Origin: Fidelibacterota bacterium | GTDB lineage: Bacteria > Pseudomonadota > Alphaproteobacteria > Rhodospirillales > Rhodospirillaceae | Reading direction: 5' to 3' | DNA length: 40,239 nt | Assembly (NCBI GenBank): GCA_945903705.1 | Contig: CAMDOZ010000011.1 | Coordinates: 1-40,239 of the forward strand | In this document: piece after piece, positions 25,426-34,767 of the stretch | Position numbering within the stretch: the stretch's first letter is position 1 | How the letters are laid out: each line of letters begins with the position of its first letter | Position numbers and translations under genes: made by a program | Notes under the pieces: model-generated | Told to the model about the DNA's origin: nothing | Database searches by the model: none | What the model saw: only the letters and a program-made list of their open reading frames with translations

Positions 25426-27180
25426 TCAGGCCATCGGCGGGTGCTTGAGATGGTAGCCCGTGGCGTCCTGGAACGCCTTGCCGAGGGTCAGCAGCTCGGT
25501 TTCGCCGAACGGCCGGGCGAAGAAAACGATCGCCATCGGCGAACCGGCCTCGTTGAGTCCGAACGGCATGGCGAGTGCTGGGTAAGTCGCGAGGTTGGCC
25601 ATGGTGGAGTGCCGGCCGGACGCGCTGGGCGCTCCTCCGCCTCCAGCTCCACCACCTCCGCCCCCGCCACCACCCGTGTTCCCGGGGTTCGGCGGCGCAA
25701 ACCAGACATCCACATGCTCGGTTGCCTTGGCCAATTCCATCATCATCATCGTGCGGATGCGCTGCGAGCGCAGGTACTCGACGGCCGGCACGACGCGCGC
25801 CTGACGCAAGCGGTTGCGGCGCGCCTCGACCGCGAGGTCTTTCGACTTGCCCGCGCGGATAAGTCCGTCGAAGAAGGTCGCTGACTCGGGATCGATGGCG
25901 GAGACATCGCTCGTGAAGTCCGGGACTTTGACTTCGACCGGATCAACGCCAAGCCCACGGACCTGCTGCAGCAGAAGATCGTTCCGTTGACGCGCCGCGG
26001 GATCCTTCGCTTCGTCGAAGGCCTGTTTGATATAGCCGATGCGCAGCTTGCGCGCGTCGCGCCGGTTATCCCAATTGAACGGGACGTCGACGACGCTGAG
26101 ATCGCGACCGTCGGGACCGGCGATCGTGCTCATCACCATGGCGCAGTCCTCCACAGATCGGCAGAAGGGGCCCACCCGATCCTGAGACCAGGACAGCACC
26201 ATGCCGCCGTGGCGGCTGGATCGGCCGAAGGTGGGGCGCAACCCGGTCGTGCCGCAGCGTGAGGAGGGGCCGATGATCGATCCCGACGTTTCCGTTCCGA
26301 TACCGAACCCGACAAGGCCCGCTGTAGCGGCCGCAGCCGGCCCGCCGGACGAGCCGCTGGAGTCCTCTTTAAGATTCCAGGGATTCTTGGTCGTGCCGCG
26401 GTACCAGATCGCCCCTCCTGCCGCGAGTTCGGTGGTCGAGAGCTTGGCGATGAGGACGGCGCCCGCCTCGCGCAGACGTTCGATCAGGGTCGCGTCATAG
26501 TCGAAGACTTGATTCTTATAAAGCTCGCAGCCCCATGTGGTCGGATGACCTTTCAACGTGAACAGGTCTTTCACGCCCCATGGAATTCCATGAAGCAGTC
26601 CGCGATATTTTCCGGCCTTGATTTCTGCGTCCGCGCGGCGCGCCTCGGTGAGGCCGTGATCCTCAAGCAGCGTCACAAGGCAGTTTAGTTTTTCGGCGCG
26701 GCCCTGATCCTTGAGACGCGCGATGTACATCTGCGTCAGCTCGACGGAGCTCACCTGGCGGCTTCGGATGAGGTGTGCGAGGTCCAGAACCGTCCAATAG
26801 GCAACATCTTCCAGAATCTGCGGCCGTTTCACGCGAGATTGGCTGAAGCGTAAGGGCGCGCTTGTGCGGTTCACTTGCACGCCGGGCACCAGCGCATTGA
26901 AGTGCAGCGCCGGAGGCACGTCGTTTGGGATTTCGATCTTGCGGAGCGTGTCGTACCGCGTGAGGTTGTCGTTCACGCCGTCCATGATGATTTTCTGATC
27001 TTCTTCGCTGAGGTCGAGGCCGGCGACGGTGAGGGCGCCCTTCAGCATTTCCCTGGTCACCTGGGACGAGCCGCTTGCCTGGACCTGGGCCCACAACACG
27101 CCCGGCAGCAATGTCGCGCCCGCGCTTGTCCCCGCAAAATAGGTAAGGAACCGGCGCCGAATCATGACCATGTCATTCAT
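25426..27180 (-). CDS. amidase-signature hydrolase with Tat-type signal
   Basis: The 584-residue protein is an amidase-signature enzyme that hydrolyses an amide bond. Its N-terminus has a twin-arginine motif (RRRFLTYFAG, residues 8-17) and a hydrophobic stretch to about 32, so export of the folded protein is likely. Triad residues are visible: Lys204 (GIPWGVKDLF), the Ser277/278 pair (SSGSSGGP) and Ser301 (GTETSGSI). A 14-residue glycine-rich tract, nine glycines, Ala, four glycines, lies at residues 503-516 before the final core segment. The ATG follows aggggggc. It is divergent from the lyase-like propeller gene (126 bp apart). Substrate is not predictable. Confidence 0.92.
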   Translation of the reverse strand: MNDMVMIRRRFLTYFAGTSAGATLLPGVLWAQVQASGSSQVTREMLKGALTVAGLDLSEEDQKIIMDGVNDNLTRYDTLRKIEIPNDVPPALHFNALVPGVQVNRTSAPLRFSQSRVKRPQILEDVAYWTVLDLAHLIRSRQVSSVELTQMYIARLKDQGRAEKLNCLVTLLEDHGLTEARRADAEIKAGKYRGLLHGIPWGVKDLFTLKGHPTTWGCELYKNQVFDYDATLIERLREAGAVLIAKLSTTELAAGGAIWYRGTTKNPWNLKEDSSGSSGGPAAAATAGLVGFGIGTETSGSIIGPSSRCGTTGLRPTFGRSSRHGGMVLSWSQDRVGPFCRSVEDCAMVMSTIAGPDGRDLSVVDVPFNWDNRRDARKLRIGYIKQAFDEAKDPAARQRNDLLLQQVRGLGVDPVEVKVPDFTSDVSAIDPESATFFDGLIRAGKSKDLAVEARRNRLRQARVVPAVEYLRSQRIRTMMMMELAKATEHVDVWFAPPNPGNTGGGGGGGGGAGGGGAPSASGRHSTMANLATYPALAMPFGLNEAGSPMAIVFFARPFGETELLTLGKAFQDATGYHLKHPPMA

Positions 27181-27306
27181 GGAAGCCCCCCTGGAATAGA
27201 GCGTTTAGCTTGGGCCGCGCTCCCGATCTGGTCAAGCGAGGTCCTGGCTGTTTTCGGGCGCTCCGTATAGGCTGAACGACCGATACGCATACGCCGGGAG
27301 GGTTCG

Positions 27307-28500
27307 ATGCGTCTTGTCATCGTTGCGCTTGGTTGCATTCTCGCGAGCGCCGCAGTCGCGGCCGAGAAGCCGAAGATGGCGCCGATCTTCGAAGTCGATC
27401 CCTTCTGGCCGAAGCCGCTTCCCAATCATTGGGTCACCGGATCGACCATTGGCTTGTCCATCGACGCACAAGACAATGTCTGGACGCTGCATCGCCGCGA
27501 GTCGGTTCCCGATGACTTGCGCGCCGCCGATCTCACGGTGGCGCAGGCCGTTGACGACGAAGCGCTCCCCGGTGCGAAGGGTGCGGTGAACGGTAAGGAC
27601 CCCATCGGCGCTTGCTGCAAGGTCGCGCCGGAGGTGTTGGTCTACGACCAGAGCGGTGCGCTCGTGAAATCATGGGGAGGGAAAGGCGCAGGCTATGAAT
27701 GGCCTGAGCGCAATCACGGCCTGACCGTCGACCACAAGGGCAACATTTGGATAGGCGGCAACGGCGAAACGGATACGCACGTTCTGAAATTCGCGGCCGA
27801 CGGTAAGTTCCTGCTGCAGGCAGGGAAGCAGGGGGTCCATAACGGCAGCAACGATCTCGCGAACTTCTGGAAGCCGTCCAAGATCTATCCCGATCCGGCC
27901 GCGAATGAAGTCTATGTCTCCGACGGCTACGGCAACCGGCGCGTCGTCGTGCTCGATGCCGACACCGGAAAGTACAAACGGCACTGGGGCGCTTACGGCG
28001 CGAGGCCTGATGATGCACCGCTGCCGCCGTACAATCCGTCGTCGCCGCCGGCCAAGCAGTTCTCGACGGTGCATTGCGTGGTCGTCTCGAACGATGGGCT
28101 TGTCTATGTCTGCGACCGGGTGAACGATCGCATCCAAGTTTTCACCAAGAACGGAAAGTTCGTGAAGGAGGCCATGATCGATCCTAAGACCTATCGCTCG
28201 GGCTCGGTCTGGGACATCGCGTTCTCGCGTGATCCGCAGCAGGCGTATCTCTACGTGGCCAACGGCGTTGATGAGAAAATCAATGTAGTGTCGCGCGAAA
28301 CGCTCGAGGTCCTGACCTCATTCGGCGACGGCGGACGCCAGCCCGGCCAATTCTTCGGCGTCCACAATCTCGCAACGGACTCTAAAGGAAACCTCTACGC
28401 TACGGAGACGTACACGGGCGCCCGCATCCAACGCTTCCTGTTCAAGGGCGTGGGACCAGTGACAAAAAGAGATCAGGGAGTCGTGTGGCCGGCGAAGTGA
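27307..28500 (+). CDS. exported NHL-repeat propeller, peptidyl-alpha-hydroxyglycine lyase-like
   Basis: The 397-residue protein has a signal peptide (LVIVALGCILASAAVAA) and a six-bladed NHL-type beta propeller. Three blades start with histidine in a similar context: NHGLTVD (His137), VHCVVVS (His256), VHNLATD (His353). In the mammalian peptidylglycine alpha-amidating lyase (PAL) three histidines on inner strands bind zinc, and a DGY motif supplies the catalytic tyrosine; here VSDGYGNRRV gives Tyr207. The match is by motif and must be tested. PAL splits peptidyl-hydroxyglycine into an amidated peptide and glyoxylate. The start codon follows gggagg. It is divergent from the amidase and convergent with bamE. 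Confidence 0.75.
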   Translation: MRLVIVALGCILASAAVAAEKPKMAPIFEVDPFWPKPLPNHWVTGSTIGLSIDAQDNVWTLHRRESVPDDLRAADLTVAQAVDDEALPGAKGAVNGKDPIGACCKVAPEVLVYDQSGALVKSWGGKGAGYEWPERNHGLTVDHKGNIWIGGNGETDTHVLKFAADGKFLLQAGKQGVHNGSNDLANFWKPSKIYPDPAANEVYVSDGYGNRRVVVLDADTGKYKRHWGAYGARPDDAPLPPYNPSSPPAKQFSTVHCVVVSNDGLVYVCDRVNDRIQVFTKNGKFVKEAMIDPKTYRSGSVWDIAFSRDPQQAYLYVANGVDEKINVVSRETLEVLTSFGDGGRQPGQFFGVHNLATDSKGNLYATETYTGARIQRFLFKGVGPVTKRDQGVVWPAK

Positions 28501-28512
28501 AGTGAAGAGGCC

Positions 28513-28992
28513 TTAGCGCGGGCCGCCGCCGCCACCGCCGCCAGCACCGCCCGGGGCACCGGAGAAGCGGCCCAAGTTGCCGATCAACTGTTCGATCAGG
28601 CTGAACTCGCGGCCCTTCGTGGGCGTTTCGCGGCTTGCGATGTTCACGGTTTGCCCGTCTTCGATGCCGAGCTTGCGCACGTTCTTCAAGATGCCGCGGT
28701 CGTCGAAGCTGATCGCGTAGACCGTGCGGTCGAGCTCGTGATTGGGATAGAAGGCGTACTGCGTCGTGTGGGCACTGATGTAGTACCAGGTCTCATCGTC
28801 GAACACCGCCGTGGTGGCCGGTGTGCCGAGCAGGCCGCGGACGTCCTGGCGGGTCTGTTCGCCGACGGAGAGTTGGGCCAGCGCCTCCGGCGGCGGTAGG
28901 TTGCCCCGGGCATCGATATCCTTGGCGCAGCCGCCCAAAAGGGCGACGGCGAACGCGAGGGCGGCGGCGGAAGGCAGGTGTCTGGTATTCAT
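28513..28992 (-). CDS. bamE: outer-membrane assembly lipoprotein BamE (SmpA)
   Basis: BamE is a lipoprotein of the BAM complex that inserts outer-membrane beta barrels. The 159-residue protein has a signal peptide with a lipobox LLGGC (Cys22), then the SmpA/OmlA fold: LSVGEQTRQDVRGLLGTPA, DDETWYYISAHT, and YAISFDDRGIL. A C-terminal tail rich in glycine and proline (APGGAGGGGGGGPR) extends beyond the fold. The gene starts divergently from the CBP3-like gene with 109 bp between starts. Its stop faces the propeller gene stop. Confidence 0.92.
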   Translation of the reverse strand: MNTRHLPSAAALAFAVALLGGCAKDIDARGNLPPPEALAQLSVGEQTRQDVRGLLGTPATTAVFDDETWYYISAHTTQYAFYPNHELDRTVYAISFDDRGILKNVRKLGIEDGQTVNIASRETPTKGREFSLIEQLIGNLGRFSGAPGGAGGGGGGGPR

Positions 28993-29101
28993 GGCTTGCC
29001 GTATTATATCAGGCTCCGGCTTTAGCCTAGCCCCTTGTTGCCGCCCGCAAAATCATTACAACGACGCCTATTCACAATCTTAGCAAGAGCGCCCGCCTTT
29101 C

Positions 29102-29638
29102 ATGCCATTCGTCAGCTTCTTCAAGCGCAAGGACGCCCCGCCTGATCCGGTGATCGCGCTCTATGCCGCCCTGGTGGAGAAAGCGCGGGATCCGAAGTTC
29201 TATACGGCCTTCGGCGTGCCCGACACGGTGGACGGCCGTTTTGACATGGTCGTCATCCACGCCATGCTCGTGATGCGCCGCCTAAGGGAAGTACCGGACG
29301 AAGTGCATGCCACCGGTCAGCGCCTGTTCGATCTCATGTTCACCGACATGGACCGTTCACTCCGGGAGATGGGTGTCGGCGACATGAGCATCGGAAGGCA
29401 TGTGAAAAAAATGGCGAAGGCGTTCTACGGCCGCGCCGCTGCGTATGAAGCGGGTATGGACGCCGGCTCTGACGAGCTCGCAAAAGCCATCTGCGAGAAT
29501 CTCTATCGCCGCGGCCAACCGGCGCCCGACGCCATTGCCGGCATCGCCTCCTATTTGCACCGCGCGAGTGCGCATCTTGCGCATCAGCCTGTGGCCGACG
29601 TCGTCGCGGGCAAGATCGACTTTTCAGTTCCGGTGTGA
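29102..29638 (+). CDS. ubiquinol-cytochrome c chaperone (CBP3-like)
   Basis: The 178-residue protein matches the ubiquinol-cytochrome c chaperone family, whose yeast member CBP3 helps assemble cytochrome b in the bc1 complex. Visible family features are ALYAALVEKARDPKFYTAFGVPDTVDGRFDM at the N-terminus, the RLREVPDEVHATGQRLFDLMF segment, FTDMDRSLREMGVGDM and RHVKKMAKAFYGR. The divergent bamE and the following DUF177, rpmF and plsX genes form the usual alphaproteobacterial arrangement. The DUF177 gene follows 4 bp after its stop. Confidence 0.9.
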   Translation: MPFVSFFKRKDAPPDPVIALYAALVEKARDPKFYTAFGVPDTVDGRFDMVVIHAMLVMRRLREVPDEVHATGQRLFDLMFTDMDRSLREMGVGDMSIGRHVKKMAKAFYGRAAAYEAGMDAGSDELAKAICENLYRRGQPAPDAIAGIASYLHRASAHLAHQPVADVVAGKIDFSVPV

Positions 29639-29642
29639 AGCT

Positions 29643-30245
29643 GTGACGGCGCGGCCTCAACCGGAGTTTTCGTTTCCCGTCGATGCGACGAATGTGCCGC
29701 CGGCGGGACGTCGCTATGCGATCAAAGCCGACGCCGCTGAACGCGCGCGCGTCGCCGAACGCCTCGGCCTTCCAGACATCGCAACACTATCGGCGACCTT
29801 TGAGCTTTTTCCGGATGCCGGCGGGATCGTCAAAGTCACGGGCTCGGTCGAAGCGTCGCTGACGCAGACCTGCGTCGTCACCCTGAAGCCGGTTTCGGCC
29901 ACGGTGAAGGACGAGGTGGAAGCCCGTTTCGCGACGCACGGGCCGGCGAAAACGCCCTCCAAGGCGCTCCCGAAAGGGGCGGGGAAAAAGACCGAAGACG
30001 TGGTCGAGGAGCTTGTCGCCCTCGGAGAGGAGGAGCCGCCTGAGGAGGCCCTGGACGGGCATATCGATCTGGGCGAGCTGGCGGTGGTCCACCTAGCGCT
30101 GGGACTCGATCCTTACCCCCGGGCGCCCGGGGCGGCCTTCGAGGCCGGATCCTGGGTCAAAAAGGACGAAAAAAGCGAAGGGCAGAGCCCATTTGCCGTC
30201 CTTGCCCACTTCAAGCCCAAAAGCCCGCCCAAGGGGAGGCGTTAG
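29643..30245 (+). CDS. DUF177 (YceD-like) protein, probable 23S rRNA accumulation factor
   Basis: GTG 29643, 4 bp after the previous stop, gives a 200-residue protein; the same frame open from 29445 only overlaps the chaperone gene. It has the DUF177 landmarks: TFELFPDAGGIVKVTG, a cysteine in SLTQTCVVTLKPV, an acidic central stretch, IDLGELAVVHLALGLDPYPR and the short C-terminal motif SPFAVLAHFK. In bacteria and chloroplasts the family is linked to 23S rRNA accumulation. It is usually encoded next to rpmF, as here (111 bp upstream). The lysine/alanine insert around residues 100-117 looks like a flexible loop. Confidence 0.88.
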   Translation: MTARPQPEFSFPVDATNVPPAGRRYAIKADAAERARVAERLGLPDIATLSATFELFPDAGGIVKVTGSVEASLTQTCVVTLKPVSATVKDEVEARFATHGPAKTPSKALPKGAGKKTEDVVEELVALGEEEPPEEALDGHIDLGELAVVHLALGLDPYPRAPGAAFEAGSWVKKDEKSEGQSPFAVLAHFKPKSPPKGRR

Positions 30246-30356
30246 GGGTTTACGTGCTTGCGCCGTCGTGACTTTTTCGCTATTTAGGCGCGCTTTCGGG
30301 TACCCCGTCGATGGATTGACGGGACCCGATGCATTCACATCACGAAAGATTCGACC

Positions 30357-30545
30357 ATGGCGGTCCCTAAGAAGAAAGTATCCAAGTCTCGTCGCGACAT
30401 GCGCCGGTCTCATCACGCGCTCAAGTCCTCCTCCCGCCAGGAGTGTCCGAACTGCGGCGAATTGAAGCGCCCGCACCATATGTGCGTTTCTTGCGGCCAT
30501 TATGACGGCCGCGAAATCGCTTCGCAGTCCGAGACTGTCGCCTAA
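30357..30545 (+). CDS. rpmF: 50S ribosomal protein L32
   Basis: L32 is a small large-subunit protein. The 62-residue sequence opens with [20 protein letters not shown] and has a four-cysteine zinc ribbon ([18 protein letters not shown]), so it is the zinc-containing form. The length is typical. The upstream gap of 111 bp may hold its own promoter, and plsX follows after 104 bp. The DUF177-rpmF-plsX-fabH order is conserved widely and links ribosome production to lipid synthesis. Confidence 0.98.
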   Translation: MAVPKKKVSKSRRDMRRSHHALKSSSRQECPNCGELKRPHHMCVSCGHYDGREIASQSETVA

Positions 30546-30649
30546 TCGGCGTCCTATAATCTCTCCCAGCCGCGGGGCGCCTTCGCAGTGCCTTATGCAG
30601 TGAACGGGGGGAGGCCCGACATCGTGATGCGACTCTCTCGGGGGGCTTG

Positions 30650-31699
30650 GTGAGCGCACCACTCGTCATATCGCTGGATGCCATGGGGGGCGACTATGCC
30701 CCCGAGATCGTGGTCAAGGGCGCGCGGCTTGCCCGCGTGCGCTACCCCGACGCGCGATTCCTATTCTTCGGCGATGAAGCCAAGATCGCGCCTTTCCTGA
30801 AGGCCGATAGCGCGCTCGCGTCGTGCTCGGTGATTCATCACACCGATCAAGTGGTCACGGGCGACGCGAAGCCTAGCCAGGTGATCCGCTCCGGCCGCCA
30901 GACCAGCATGTGGAAGGCGATCGAGGCGGTGAAGAACGGCGAAGCTTCGGGCGTCGTCTCCGCCGGCAACACCGGCGCGTTGATGGCGATGGCCAAGCTG
31001 ATCATGCGGCCGCTTGCCGGCATCGATCGCCCTGCGATCTGCGGGCTGTTTCCGACCAAACTCGGCGAGACCGTCATGCTCGACCTCGGCGCCAACACCC
31101 AGTGCGATGCGCGCAACCTCGCGGAGTTCGCCGTGATGGGCGAGTGCTTCGCCCGCGCCATCCTCGGCATGGATCGTCCCAGCGTCGGACTTCTCAATAT
31201 CGGTACGGAAGATGCGAAGGGCACCGATGTCCTGCGTCAGGCCAATCAGATTTTGCGCAGCTCGCACCTCGATATCGAATTCAAGGGCTTCATCGAAGGC
31301 GACGACATCGCCAAGGGGACCGTGGACGTTGTGGTGACGGATGGGTTCACCGGAAACGTCGCGGTGAAGACCGCCGAAGGCACCGCCAAGATGTTTGCCG
31401 GCTTCCTCAAGAATGCGATCAAGAGTTCGGTTCTGGCCCAGATTGGGATGCTTTTGGCCAAACCCGTCATTGCGCAAGTGGTGGCGCGCACCGATCCGCG
31501 CCGCTATAACGGTGCCCTGTTTGTGGGGTTGAACGGCGTGGTCGTCAAAAGTCATGGCGGAACTGACTCGGTAGGCTTCGCGAACGCCATCGGCGTCGCG
31601 GTCGACATGGTCGCACGCGACCTCAACGCCAAGATTGCGGAGCAGCTTGCGCATATCGCCGCGCAGGAAGCCGTCACGGCCGAGGCGGCGAACGAATGA
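30650..31699 (+). CDS. plsX: phosphate acyltransferase PlsX
   Basis: PlsX makes acyl-phosphate from acyl-ACP, feeding PlsY in phospholipid synthesis. The 349-residue protein has the N-terminal [13 protein letters not shown], the [17 protein letters not shown] core motif, and the [18 protein letters not shown] segment. GTG 30650 follows a run of G (30639-30645) at suitable spacing and is preferred to TTG 30647. The stop overlaps the fabH ATG (ATGA). Confidence 0.96.
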   Translation: MSAPLVISLDAMGGDYAPEIVVKGARLARVRYPDARFLFFGDEAKIAPFLKADSALASCSVIHHTDQVVTGDAKPSQVIRSGRQTSMWKAIEAVKNGEASGVVSAGNTGALMAMAKLIMRPLAGIDRPAICGLFPTKLGETVMLDLGANTQCDARNLAEFAVMGECFARAILGMDRPSVGLLNIGTEDAKGTDVLRQANQILRSSHLDIEFKGFIEGDDIAKGTVDVVVTDGFTGNVAVKTAEGTAKMFAGFLKNAIKSSVLAQIGMLLAKPVIAQVVARTDPRRYNGALFVGLNGVVVKSHGGTDSVGFANAIGVAVDMVARDLNAKIAEQLAHIAAQEAVTAEAANE

Positions 31700-32670
31700 C
31701 GATCCGTTCTGTTTTTGCCGGCGTCGGTGCCTACCTTCCGGAAAAAGTCGTCACTAACGAGGAACTCGCAAAGCGCGTCGATACCACCGACGAATGGATC
31801 GTCGAGCGTTCCGGAATCAGAAAACGCCACATCGCCGCCGACGGCGAGAAGACCTCCGACCTCGCGATCGCGGCGACGCGGGCTGCGCTCGCAGCCGCCG
31901 GCCGCGAAGGCCACGAAGTTGATCTCTTTGTCGTCGCCACCGCGACGCCCGACCAGACGTTTCCCGCGACCGCGTCAAAAGTTCAAGCGGCGCTTGGTCG
32001 CCCGGGCGTGCCGGCCTTCGACATCCAAGCGGTTTGCTCCGGCTTCGTTTACGGCTTGGCCGTCGTCGACAACTTCATCCGCGCGGGACAGGCGAAATGC
32101 GCCGTCATCGTCGGCGCGGAAACCTTCTCGCGCATTCTCGACTGGAACGACCGTACCACTTGTGTCCTGTTCGGCGATGGCGCGGGCGCCGTCGTGCTGA
32201 CGGCACAGGACGGCAAGGGCACTATTGCCGACCGCGGTGTGCTCTCGACGCACCTGCATTCCGACGGACGGCACCACGACATGCTCTACGTCGATGGCGG
32301 ACCTTCATCGACCCAGACGACGGGTCACGTGGTGATGAAGGGCAAGGAAGTCTTCAAGCACGCCGTTGTCAATCTCACCGAAGCGGTGCGCGAAGCGCTC
32401 GCGGCCAATCAGCTCGGCATTGATCAGATCGACTGGCTGGTGCCGCACCAGGCCAACAAGCGGATCCTCGACAGCACCGCCCAGAAACTGGGTATGGATC
32501 CGGGCAAGGTCATCGTCACGGTGCAAGAGCACGCCAATACCTCCGCGGCGTCGATTCCGCTGGCGCTCCATGCCGGGGTGGCCGACGGGCGAATCAAGCC
32601 GGGCCATCTTGTGCTTCTGGAAGCCATGGGCGGCGGCTTTACATGGGGTTCGGCACTGGTCCGCATGTAA
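31696..32670 (+). CDS. fabH: beta-ketoacyl-ACP synthase III
   Basis: FabH condenses acetyl-CoA with malonyl-ACP to start fatty acid synthesis. The 324-residue protein has the active-site cysteine in DIQAVCSGF (Cys114), the histidine in VPHQANKRI and the asparagine in [14 protein letters not shown], so the Cys-His-Asn triad is complete. It also has [13 protein letters not shown] near the N-terminus and [13 protein letters not shown] at the end. It is coupled to plsX by a 4-base overlap. Confidence 0.97.
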   Translation: MTIRSVFAGVGAYLPEKVVTNEELAKRVDTTDEWIVERSGIRKRHIAADGEKTSDLAIAATRAALAAAGREGHEVDLFVVATATPDQTFPATASKVQAALGRPGVPAFDIQAVCSGFVYGLAVVDNFIRAGQAKCAVIVGAETFSRILDWNDRTTCVLFGDGAGAVVLTAQDGKGTIADRGVLSTHLHSDGRHHDMLYVDGGPSSTQTTGHVVMKGKEVFKHAVVNLTEAVREALAANQLGIDQIDWLVPHQANKRILDSTAQKLGMDPGKVIVTVQEHANTSAASIPLALHAGVADGRIKPGHLVLLEAMGGGFTWGSALVRM

Positions 32671-32838
32671 TCCGGGGGTAAGTCCACCCCGATATTCAAC
32701 TGTTGGGCATGGTTTTGGGCAAAAAAGCTCATTCTCTAAGCTAAAGCCTTGTTCCACATAGAGAACCTGTATTGACGGAAACGAGGGTCTTCTTTAACCT
32801 CTTGTTTTCACGCCTTTCTTTTTAGGGGAGCGCGTTCG

Positions 32839-33177
32839 ATGGGCGAAAGCATTACCCGCGCACAGCTGAGCGAGGCGATCTACCAAGAGGTAGGGCTGTC
32901 GCGAAATGAGTCGGCCGACTTGCTCGAGTTGGTCTTGAATGAGATTACGCAGGCTCTCTTGCGTAACGAGACGGTGAAAATTTCCTCCTTCGGAAGTTTT
33001 TCCGTTCGTCAAAAGGGCCAGCGCATTGGTCGTAATCCGAAGACCGGCGAGGAAGTGCCTATTCTCCCGCGTAAGGTGCTTGTCTTTCGCCCGTCGCAGC
33101 TCTTGAAGGCGCGCATCCGCCAGGGGCATGTGGCGCAAGCGAAAGCCCAGGCGCCCGCGTCGTCGACCGGCACCTAA
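32839..33177 (+). CDS. ihfA: integration host factor subunit alpha
   Basis: IHF-alpha pairs with IHF-beta to bend DNA in recombination, replication and sigma-54 promoter activation. The 112-residue protein has the HU/IHF dimer helices ([21 protein letters not shown]), the [20 protein letters not shown] arm with the intercalating proline, and the [14 protein letters not shown] end. A C-terminal Ala/Gln tail ([13 protein letters not shown]) is slightly longer than in E. coli. Aggggagc stands upstream of the ATG. The 168 bp before it, after fabH, probably contain its promoter. Confidence 0.96.
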   Translation: MGESITRAQLSEAIYQEVGLSRNESADLLELVLNEITQALLRNETVKISSFGSFSVRQKGQRIGRNPKTGEEVPILPRKVLVFRPSQLLKARIRQGHVAQAKAQAPASSTGT

Positions 33178-33195
33178 AGGCGCGTCAACCCTCTC

Positions 33196-33618
33196 GTGAC
33201 AAGCGAAGATTTCTCTTCATCTGAAGACTCTTCCGAAAGCGCCGGCGCTCGCGCCGGGAAGTCCGATGCGGCGTTTCGCACCATCAGCGAAGTGGCGGAC
33301 GATCTCGACGTTCCGCAGCATGTACTTCGCTTCTGGGAAACCAAATTCAGCCAGGTGAAGCCGCTGAAGCGCGGCGGCGGCCGGCGATATTACCGGCCCG
33401 AGGATGTCGTCCTCCTGAAACGCATCCGGGCGCTTCTCTACACCGACGGCATGACTATTCGCGGCGTGCAGAAGCTCTTACGCGAGACGGGAGCGAAGGT
33501 CGTATCCTCCGAACCCGTGCACCAAGCGCCGCCGCCCGCTCAGGACCGCGGCGACATGGTCCGTCTCCTCGGCGAGCTTTCGTCTCTCAGGGATGAACTG
33601 CGCGCCGCACTCCGCTGA
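33196..33618 (+). CDS. MerR-family transcriptional regulator
   Basis: The 140-residue protein has a MerR winged helix-turn-helix: [25 protein letters not shown] (residues about 31-55), [27 protein letters not shown], and a dimerisation helix near the end. The N-terminal 30 residues are acidic and serine-rich and look flexible. No effector-binding domain follows, as in the short MerR-like proteins that conventionally lie after ihfA in alphaproteobacteria. The start is GTG at 33196, 18 bp after ihfA. Its target is unknown. Confidence 0.88.
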   Translation: MTSEDFSSSEDSSESAGARAGKSDAAFRTISEVADDLDVPQHVLRFWETKFSQVKPLKRGGGRRYYRPEDVVLLKRIRALLYTDGMTIRGVQKLLRETGAKVVSSEPVHQAPPPAQDRGDMVRLLGELSSLRDELRAALR

Positions 33619-33638
33619 TATTCCAGCGAGAACAGGCG

Positions 33639-33667
33639 TTGTTTTGCCGGGCGGTGCTGTCTATAGT
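33639..33667 (+). promoter_or_regulatory. possible sigma-70 promoter of tRNA-Pro
   Basis: TTGTTT (33639-33644) and TATAGT (33662-33667) are separated by 17 bp, the ideal spacing, and lie 51 bp upstream of the tRNA. The -10 box differs from TATAAT by one base; the -35 box differs from TTGACA at three. This is a prediction only. Confidence 0.4.
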
Positions 33668-33716
33668 CCCGCCCGCGCGCGAAAGCCCCCCAATTCTATA
33701 AGCTTTCGTAGCGGTG

Positions 33717-33794
<78 letters not shown>

Positions 33795-33892
33795 TTTTTC
33801 CTAAACAAATCAGCGTGCTGCCCGTAGCGCTGCGGTTGCGTTGTCGCGCGTGGTCCAATCCTTTATAAATCGTAAAGGAAGCCAGGGGACCG

Positions 33893-34357
33893 ATGTCGAT
33901 TACCGCCGACGTCTTTGTCGCGCCGCCGCAGCCGATCGTGGTTGCCGTACCGCCGCCGCAGCCGCGGACGGTGGTCGCGCCCGCGACCGAGCGCGAGAGC
34001 GCCAATAATCAGCGCCGCGACTCTTCGAAGAATCAGAACGGCCCGCTCTCGTTCCGCGCCGCGCTCAATGCGGCATCGTTTTCCGAAATAGCCGGCGCCA
34101 AGACCGCTTCCGAGACGTCCGTGTGGCTGGATGAAGACGATGTCCGCCCGCAACGCGAAACGCGTCTGCCGGATGTGGGCCCGATCGAACTCACGGGCGC
34201 GGAGGCGAGCGACCTTTTCACCCGTGCGGTCGCCAACAATGAACGTAAGGGCCGCGCGCCGGCTTTTGCCGCCGCCGCGTCCCACTACGCCACCAGTTTT
34301 TTCGCCGGCTCGTCGTTCTATGCGCGGCCGGGTCAAACGCTGGAGCTGACCGCTTAA
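33893..34357 (+). CDS. hypothetical protein, proline-rich N-terminus
   Basis: The 154-residue protein is not a family I recognise. The N-terminus is proline- and valine-rich (PPQPIVVAVPPPQPRTVV), the middle is polar, with SFRAALNAASF as one more ordered segment, and the C-terminus is hydrophobic and aromatic (SHYATSFFAGSSFYARPGQTLEL). A good ribosome-binding site (caggggaccg) precedes the ATG, which favours it over the 172-residue reading on the opposite strand. It stands between the tRNA and a convergent small gene. Confidence 0.6.
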   Translation: MSITADVFVAPPQPIVVAVPPPQPRTVVAPATERESANNQRRDSSKNQNGPLSFRAALNAASFSEIAGAKTASETSVWLDEDDVRPQRETRLPDVGPIELTGAEASDLFTRAVANNERKGRAPAFAAAASHYATSFFAGSSFYARPGQTLELTA

Positions 34358-34393
34358 AGCGGCCCGCGCGCAGCAAATCAAATCTATGCGGAG

Positions 34394-34639
34394 TTAAGCG
34401 CCGAGAACGGTGCGGCCGGTCTTGGTGAGTTTGCACACCATCCAGTCGAGTTTGAGCTGGTTGGCGAACCACGGCTCGGCCCAGCCTTCGTCGAGGCACT
34501 TCTTGACCACTTGCAGGTTCACTTTCCGGCCGTCCTCGTCGAAGAGGGGCAGTTTGCCGCCGGGCTGCGACAAGCCGCGCTCAAGCCACCTGCGCTGCGC
34601 CGGTGAAAGCCGGGAGAAGGATCGCTCGCCGCCGTCCAT
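34394..34639 (-). CDS. conserved small hypothetical protein
   Basis: The 81-residue protein (motifs LSPAQRRWLERGLSQPGGKL, LFDEDGRKVN, GWAEPWFANQLKLDWMVCKL, TKTGRTVLG) looks like a short alphaproteobacterial family I recall from Rhizobiales without an assigned role. The pattern of helices and a beta hairpin near the end may form a winged-helix-like fold. It starts at ATG 34639, divergent from cutA, and converges with the proline-rich hypothetical gene. No partner is obvious. Confidence 0.75.
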   Translation of the reverse strand: MDGGERSFSRLSPAQRRWLERGLSQPGGKLPLFDEDGRKVNLQVVKKCLDEGWAEPWFANQLKLDWMVCKLTKTGRTVLGA

Positions 34640-34767
34640 GATGGTCGTCCCACACTTAGTCGTGTCTCTGGCGCGTGTTGCCGCGCTTCGGAGTTAGGGC
34701 CTAATCTGCGGCCCAGAGGTGAATATTTCCTGAAGCAAAATCTAAGGATTCATGAGGATCGCGGCAA

